Source: Microbacterium sp. PM5 (GTDB taxonomy: Bacteria; Actinomycetota; Actinomycetes; Actinomycetales; Microbacteriaceae). Taken from it: a stretch of DNA of 64,000 nt. The notes below the pieces were generated by a model. The model ran no database searches. It was not told where the DNA came from and worked only from the letters and a program-made list of their open reading frames with translations. Position 1 is the stretch's first letter; the number at the start of each line of letters is the position of its first letter. Position numbers and translations under genes: made by a program. Shown here one piece after another: positions 61,494 through 64,000 of the stretch. The stretch spans positions 466,346 through 530,345 of the forward strand of contig NZ_CP022162.1 of assembly GCF_003293595.1 (NCBI RefSeq), in the 5' to 3' direction.

Positions 61494-62981
61494 ATGTATT
61501 GGACGTATCTGCGCCGTGAGCTGTCCGGCCGAAAGAAGCAGACCACGATCGTGGCGATCGGCCTGGCCGTCGCGGTCGCGCTGGTCATCATGGTCAACGC
61601 GCTGTCCGCGGGCGTGCGTGACGCCCAGTCGGAGGCCCTGGCCTCGGTATACGGCGTCGGCACCGACCTCACCGTCACCGGCGCGCAGGCCCAGCCCGGC
61701 TCGAACACGCGCGGTGGTCGCTTCGACTTCGAAGGCGGCGGCGGACAGACCGGCGCGGACGGGACGACCACCCTCAACCAGTCGCGCCTGGTCACCGGGT
61801 TCGGTCGCAGCACGCTGGACGCGTCGGTGCTCGATACGGTGCGCGCCGTCGACGGGGTGTCCGAGGCGACCGCTGCTCTCAGCCTCACGAACATGACCTT
61901 CAGCGGCTCGCTGCCGCAGCGCCAGTCCGGCACCGCCGAGGGCGGCGCGCAGACCGCGCCGCAAGAGGGCGAGGGCAGCCGCGGTCAGGGCGGCGAGGGC
62001 GGTGGCGGGGGATTCCAGGGGGGCTCCTTCGGCGTGGATTCCTTCAGCGTGCTCGGCGTCGACCCGGGCGCCACCGCCGCGGGGCCGTTGACGGCGGCCA
62101 CCGTCAGCGGCGGACGCGCGCTCACCTCTTCTGACGCGGGTACGGATGTCGCCCTGGTCGACGCGACCTACGCGGCCAGTGCCTCTCTCGCCGTGGGCGG
62201 CACCATCGATGTGGCGGGGACGCCGTTCCAGATCGTCGGGATCGTCGCGTCCTCGTCCGCGTCCGCCGACACCGCCGCCAACGTCTACATTCCGCTCGAT
62301 GTCGCACAGAAGCTCTCCGGCGCGGGCGACGTCGTCTCCACGGTGTACGTGCAGGCCAGCTCGAGCGATCGCATCGCCGCGATCCAGTCCGCGCTCAAGG
62401 CCGCCCTCCCCACGGCGACCGTCAGCTCGCAGTCGGACCTTGCCTCGACCGTCTCGGGCTCGCTCGCCAGCGCGAGCTCGCTGATCACGAACCTGGGCAC
62501 GTGGCTGTCGATCATCGTCCTCGTGGTGGCCGTCGCTCTCGCGGTCCTTTTCACGATCTCGGGTATCTCCCGACGCACCCGTGAGCTGGGCACGCTGAAG
62601 GCCATCGGGTGGTCCAACGCGCGTGTGGTCGGCCAGGTGGCGGGGGAGTCCGTGGTCCAGGCCCTCATCGGCGGTGTCATCGGCGTGGCGCTCGGCCTCA
62701 TCGGCGCGCTGATCATCAACATCATCGCCCCCACGGTGTCGGCCTCCGCGGGCGCGACCGCCGGCCGAGGTCCGGGCGGGGGTGGTCGCGGCGGGGGAAG
62801 CGGGTTCGGCGGTCAGCTGGCGCAGACGACAACAGAGATCGCCCTGCACGCGCCGCTGTCGCTCTGGATCGTCGGGCTCGCTCTCGTGCTCGCCGTCCTC
62901 GGCGGACTGATCGCCGGCGTGTTCGGTGGCTGGCGTGCCGCCCGTCTCAGCCCCGCAGAAGCACTACGGGCGGTCTCGTGA
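61494..62981 (+). CDS. ABC transporter permease (MacB/FtsX type)
   Basis: A 495-residue permease with four membrane helices: one at about 20-40, then a large extracellular MacB-like domain, and three helices in the C-terminal FtsX domain. Two Gly-rich loops stand out: GQGGEGGGGGFQGGSFG in the extracellular domain and GRGPGGGGRGGGSGFGG between the last two helices. The ATG at 61494 has AGAAGGAG well placed upstream. The ATPase gene follows directly. Such exporters handle peptides, lipoproteins or antibiotics. The divergent response regulator may control it. The substrate is unknown. Confidence 0.92.
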   Translation: MYWTYLRRELSGRKKQTTIVAIGLAVAVALVIMVNALSAGVRDAQSEALASVYGVGTDLTVTGAQAQPGSNTRGGRFDFEGGGGQTGADGTTTLNQSRLVTGFGRSTLDASVLDTVRAVDGVSEATAALSLTNMTFSGSLPQRQSGTAEGGAQTAPQEGEGSRGQGGEGGGGGFQGGSFGVDSFSVLGVDPGATAAGPLTAATVSGGRALTSSDAGTDVALVDATYAASASLAVGGTIDVAGTPFQIVGIVASSSASADTAANVYIPLDVAQKLSGAGDVVSTVYVQASSSDRIAAIQSALKAALPTATVSSQSDLASTVSGSLASASSLITNLGTWLSIIVLVVAVALAVLFTISGISRRTRELGTLKAIGWSNARVVGQVAGESVVQALIGGVIGVALGLIGALIINIIAPTVSASAGATAGRGPGGGGRGGGSGFGGQLAQTTTEIALHAPLSLWIVGLALVLAVLGGLIAGVFGGWRAARLSPAEALRAVS

Positions 62982-63031
62982 GCACCCCGGCCGCCCCCAC
63001 CGACATCCACCATCTCGAAGGAATGACCGAC

Positions 63032-63757
63032 ATGACCGTGATCGATGACACCATCGCTACCGCTGCGCCGACCGCGGCGGGAGCGGCCTATCGCTTGACG
63101 TCCGTGACGAAGACCTACCGTCAGAAGGGCAGGGAGGTGAAGGCCTTGACGGGGGTCGACCTGCAGATCGAGGCAGGAGAGTTCGCGACGATCCAGGGTC
63201 CCACGGGTGGGGGCAAGTCGACCCTGCTTCAGATGCTCGGCGCGCTCGACGTCCCGACCAGCGGATCGGTGCTGCTCGGCGACACCGATCTCGCGGCGGC
63301 ATCCGCGACGGACCTGCAGAAGGTGCGCGCGCACGAGATCGGCTTCGTGTTCCAGGCCTTCAATCTCATTCCCACGCTCACCGCGGCGGAGAACGTCGCC
63401 ATGGGGTTGGAACCGCTGCGTCTGGACGGTGCCGACCGTCACACCCGTGTCGAGGAGGCGCTCGCGCACGTCGGCCTCTCCGATCGCGGCAGCCACCGTC
63501 CGGGGGAGCTCTCCGGCGGGCAGCAGCAGCGGGTGGCGATCGCGCGGGCCATCGCCAAGCGCCCGCGCGTGCTGCTGGCGGATGAGCCGACGGGGAATCT
63601 GGATGAGTCGATGCGCGACGAGATCCTTGTGGTGCTCGAACGTCTCTCCGCCGAGGGGCTGACCCTCGTCGTCGTCACCCATGACTCGGCCGTCGCGCGC
63701 CGCGCCCGTCGCCGGCTGCGGCTCGACAAGGGCGCCGTCACCGACATCACGGCATGA
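63032..63757 (+). CDS. ABC transporter ATP-binding protein (MacB/LolD type)
   Basis: A 241-residue ATPase that powers the permease encoded upstream. Walker A is GPTGGGKST (Gly replaces the usual Ser/Cys before GGKS), then the Q-loop (VFQAFNLIPTLT), the signature LSGGQQQRVAIARA, Walker B LLADEPTGNLD and the H-loop VVTHD. The start is ambiguous: the ATG at 63032 has GAAGGA nine bases upstream and is used here. The ATG at 63023 is too close to that site. A GTG at 62978 would overlap the permease stop (GTGA) and add 18 residues. Confidence 0.94.
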   Translation: MTVIDDTIATAAPTAAGAAYRLTSVTKTYRQKGREVKALTGVDLQIEAGEFATIQGPTGGGKSTLLQMLGALDVPTSGSVLLGDTDLAAASATDLQKVRAHEIGFVFQAFNLIPTLTAAENVAMGLEPLRLDGADRHTRVEEALAHVGLSDRGSHRPGELSGGQQQRVAIARAIAKRPRVLLADEPTGNLDESMRDEILVVLERLSAEGLTLVVVTHDSAVARRARRRLRLDKGAVTDITA

Positions 63758-63789
63758 GAGCGGTGAGGAGCGGGGCCGCCCGGCGGGCC

Positions 63790-63795
63790 TAGGGT
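63790..63795 (+). promoter_or_regulatory. Leaderless -10 box of the CorA-like gene
   Basis: TAGGGT ends seven bases before the ATG at 63803, again matching the leaderless spacing. Confidence 0.45.
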
Positions 63796-63802
63796 TGCTC
63801 TC

Positions 63803-64000
63803 ATGGCTCAGCCCCAGTGCGTCGTCTACGACGGCGGCATCGCCCACCCCACCGACGCGGCACCGGCCGACGCGCTCGCCGAGGCGCGTCGGCGGGGCGG
63901 AATGCTCTGGGTCGGGCTGACCTCCCCGAGCGACGAGGAGGTGAGCGCGCTCGCCGAGGTGCTCCAGCTGGAGCGGCTCGGCGTCGCGACGGCGCTGCGC
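63803..64000 (+). CDS. CorA-like magnesium/cobalt transporter, partial
   Basis: Only the first 66 codons are inside the window. The start MAQPQCVVYDGG is followed by GGMLWVGLTSPSDEEVSALAEVLQL, reported here as residues about 33-57, which resembles the beginning of the CorA cytoplasmic funnel domain (a W(V/I)GL motif followed by an acidic helix). The membrane helices with the GMN motif would lie beyond the edge. The ATG at 63803 is seven bases after TAGGGT. The call rests on a short stretch. Confidence 0.65.
   Translation, partial: MAQPQCVVYDGGIAHPTDAAPADALAEARRRGGMLWVGLTSPSDEEVSALAEVLQLERLGVATALR

Overview
The window is high-GC chromosomal DNA from an actinobacterium, most likely a Microbacteriaceae member close to Microbacterium. 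I infer this from the codon bias, the complete coproporphyrin-type heme pathway (HemY/HemQ/HemH) in one cluster, and many genes that begin 6-7 bases after a TANNNT -10 hexamer, as leaderless actinobacterial transcripts do. The stretch is mostly core chromosome. I found no rRNA genes, insertion sequences, prophage or CRISPR arrays. Coding density is high: no gap exceeds about 235 bases, and the largest (20521-20753) is a regulatory region.

Layout. 1-6835: end of a NYN-domain gene, a Gfo/Idh/MocA oxidoreductase, an M20 peptidase, and the long DEAH helicase HrpA. 6865-10025: a tightly packed cassette of unknown function with a WXG100/EspC-like protein, a coiled-coil/membrane/serine-hydrolase protein, a lipoprotein and a small cytoplasmic protein; it looks like a type VII secretion substrate cluster. 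10151-14556: aldo/keto reductase, a CobW-type metallochaperone behind a Zur-like palindrome, protein O-mannosyltransferase and RsmI. 14564-21767: a maltodextrin operon (binding protein, two permeases, cytoplasmic GH13 enzyme) with a divergent LacI-type repressor and two operators. 21842-26519: MetG, TatD, an unknown protein and an MFS exporter. 26616-37477: heme biosynthesis, with a LacI-type regulator coupled to hemA on the minus strand and hemE-hemY-hemQ-hemH-hemC-hemD-hemB-hemL on the plus strand, most joined by 4-base or shorter overlaps. Together these encode every step from glutamyl-tRNA to heme b through coproheme.

37601-45690: a DinB-like protein, RsmA, a CpdA-like phosphodiesterase, a Stealth-family sugar phosphotransferase, an aldo/keto reductase, IspE, an Eis-like acetyltransferase and a lipoprotein. 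45843-48145: an ABC-F protein and a MarR regulator. 48187-50450: a persulfide-response locus with a CstR-type operator, a CoA-disulfide reductase/rhodanese fusion, a 53-residue Cys/His protein and the CstR-type repressor. 50524-53078: tRNA-Gln directly abutting glmU, then prs. 53174-55891: a P-type cation ATPase. 55996-58945: a flavin-based electron-transfer operon (FMN-binding lipoprotein, ApbE, RnfD-like membrane domain fused to an FAD/NAD(P) reductase). 59026-61301: a convergent two-component system. 61494-63757: a MacB/FtsX-type ABC exporter. The window ends inside a CorA-like magnesium transporter.

The best candidates for something under-described are the 6865-10025 secretion-like cassette, the compact flavinylation operon, the small Cys/His protein coupled to CstR, and the widespread leaderless and symmetric divergent promoters.
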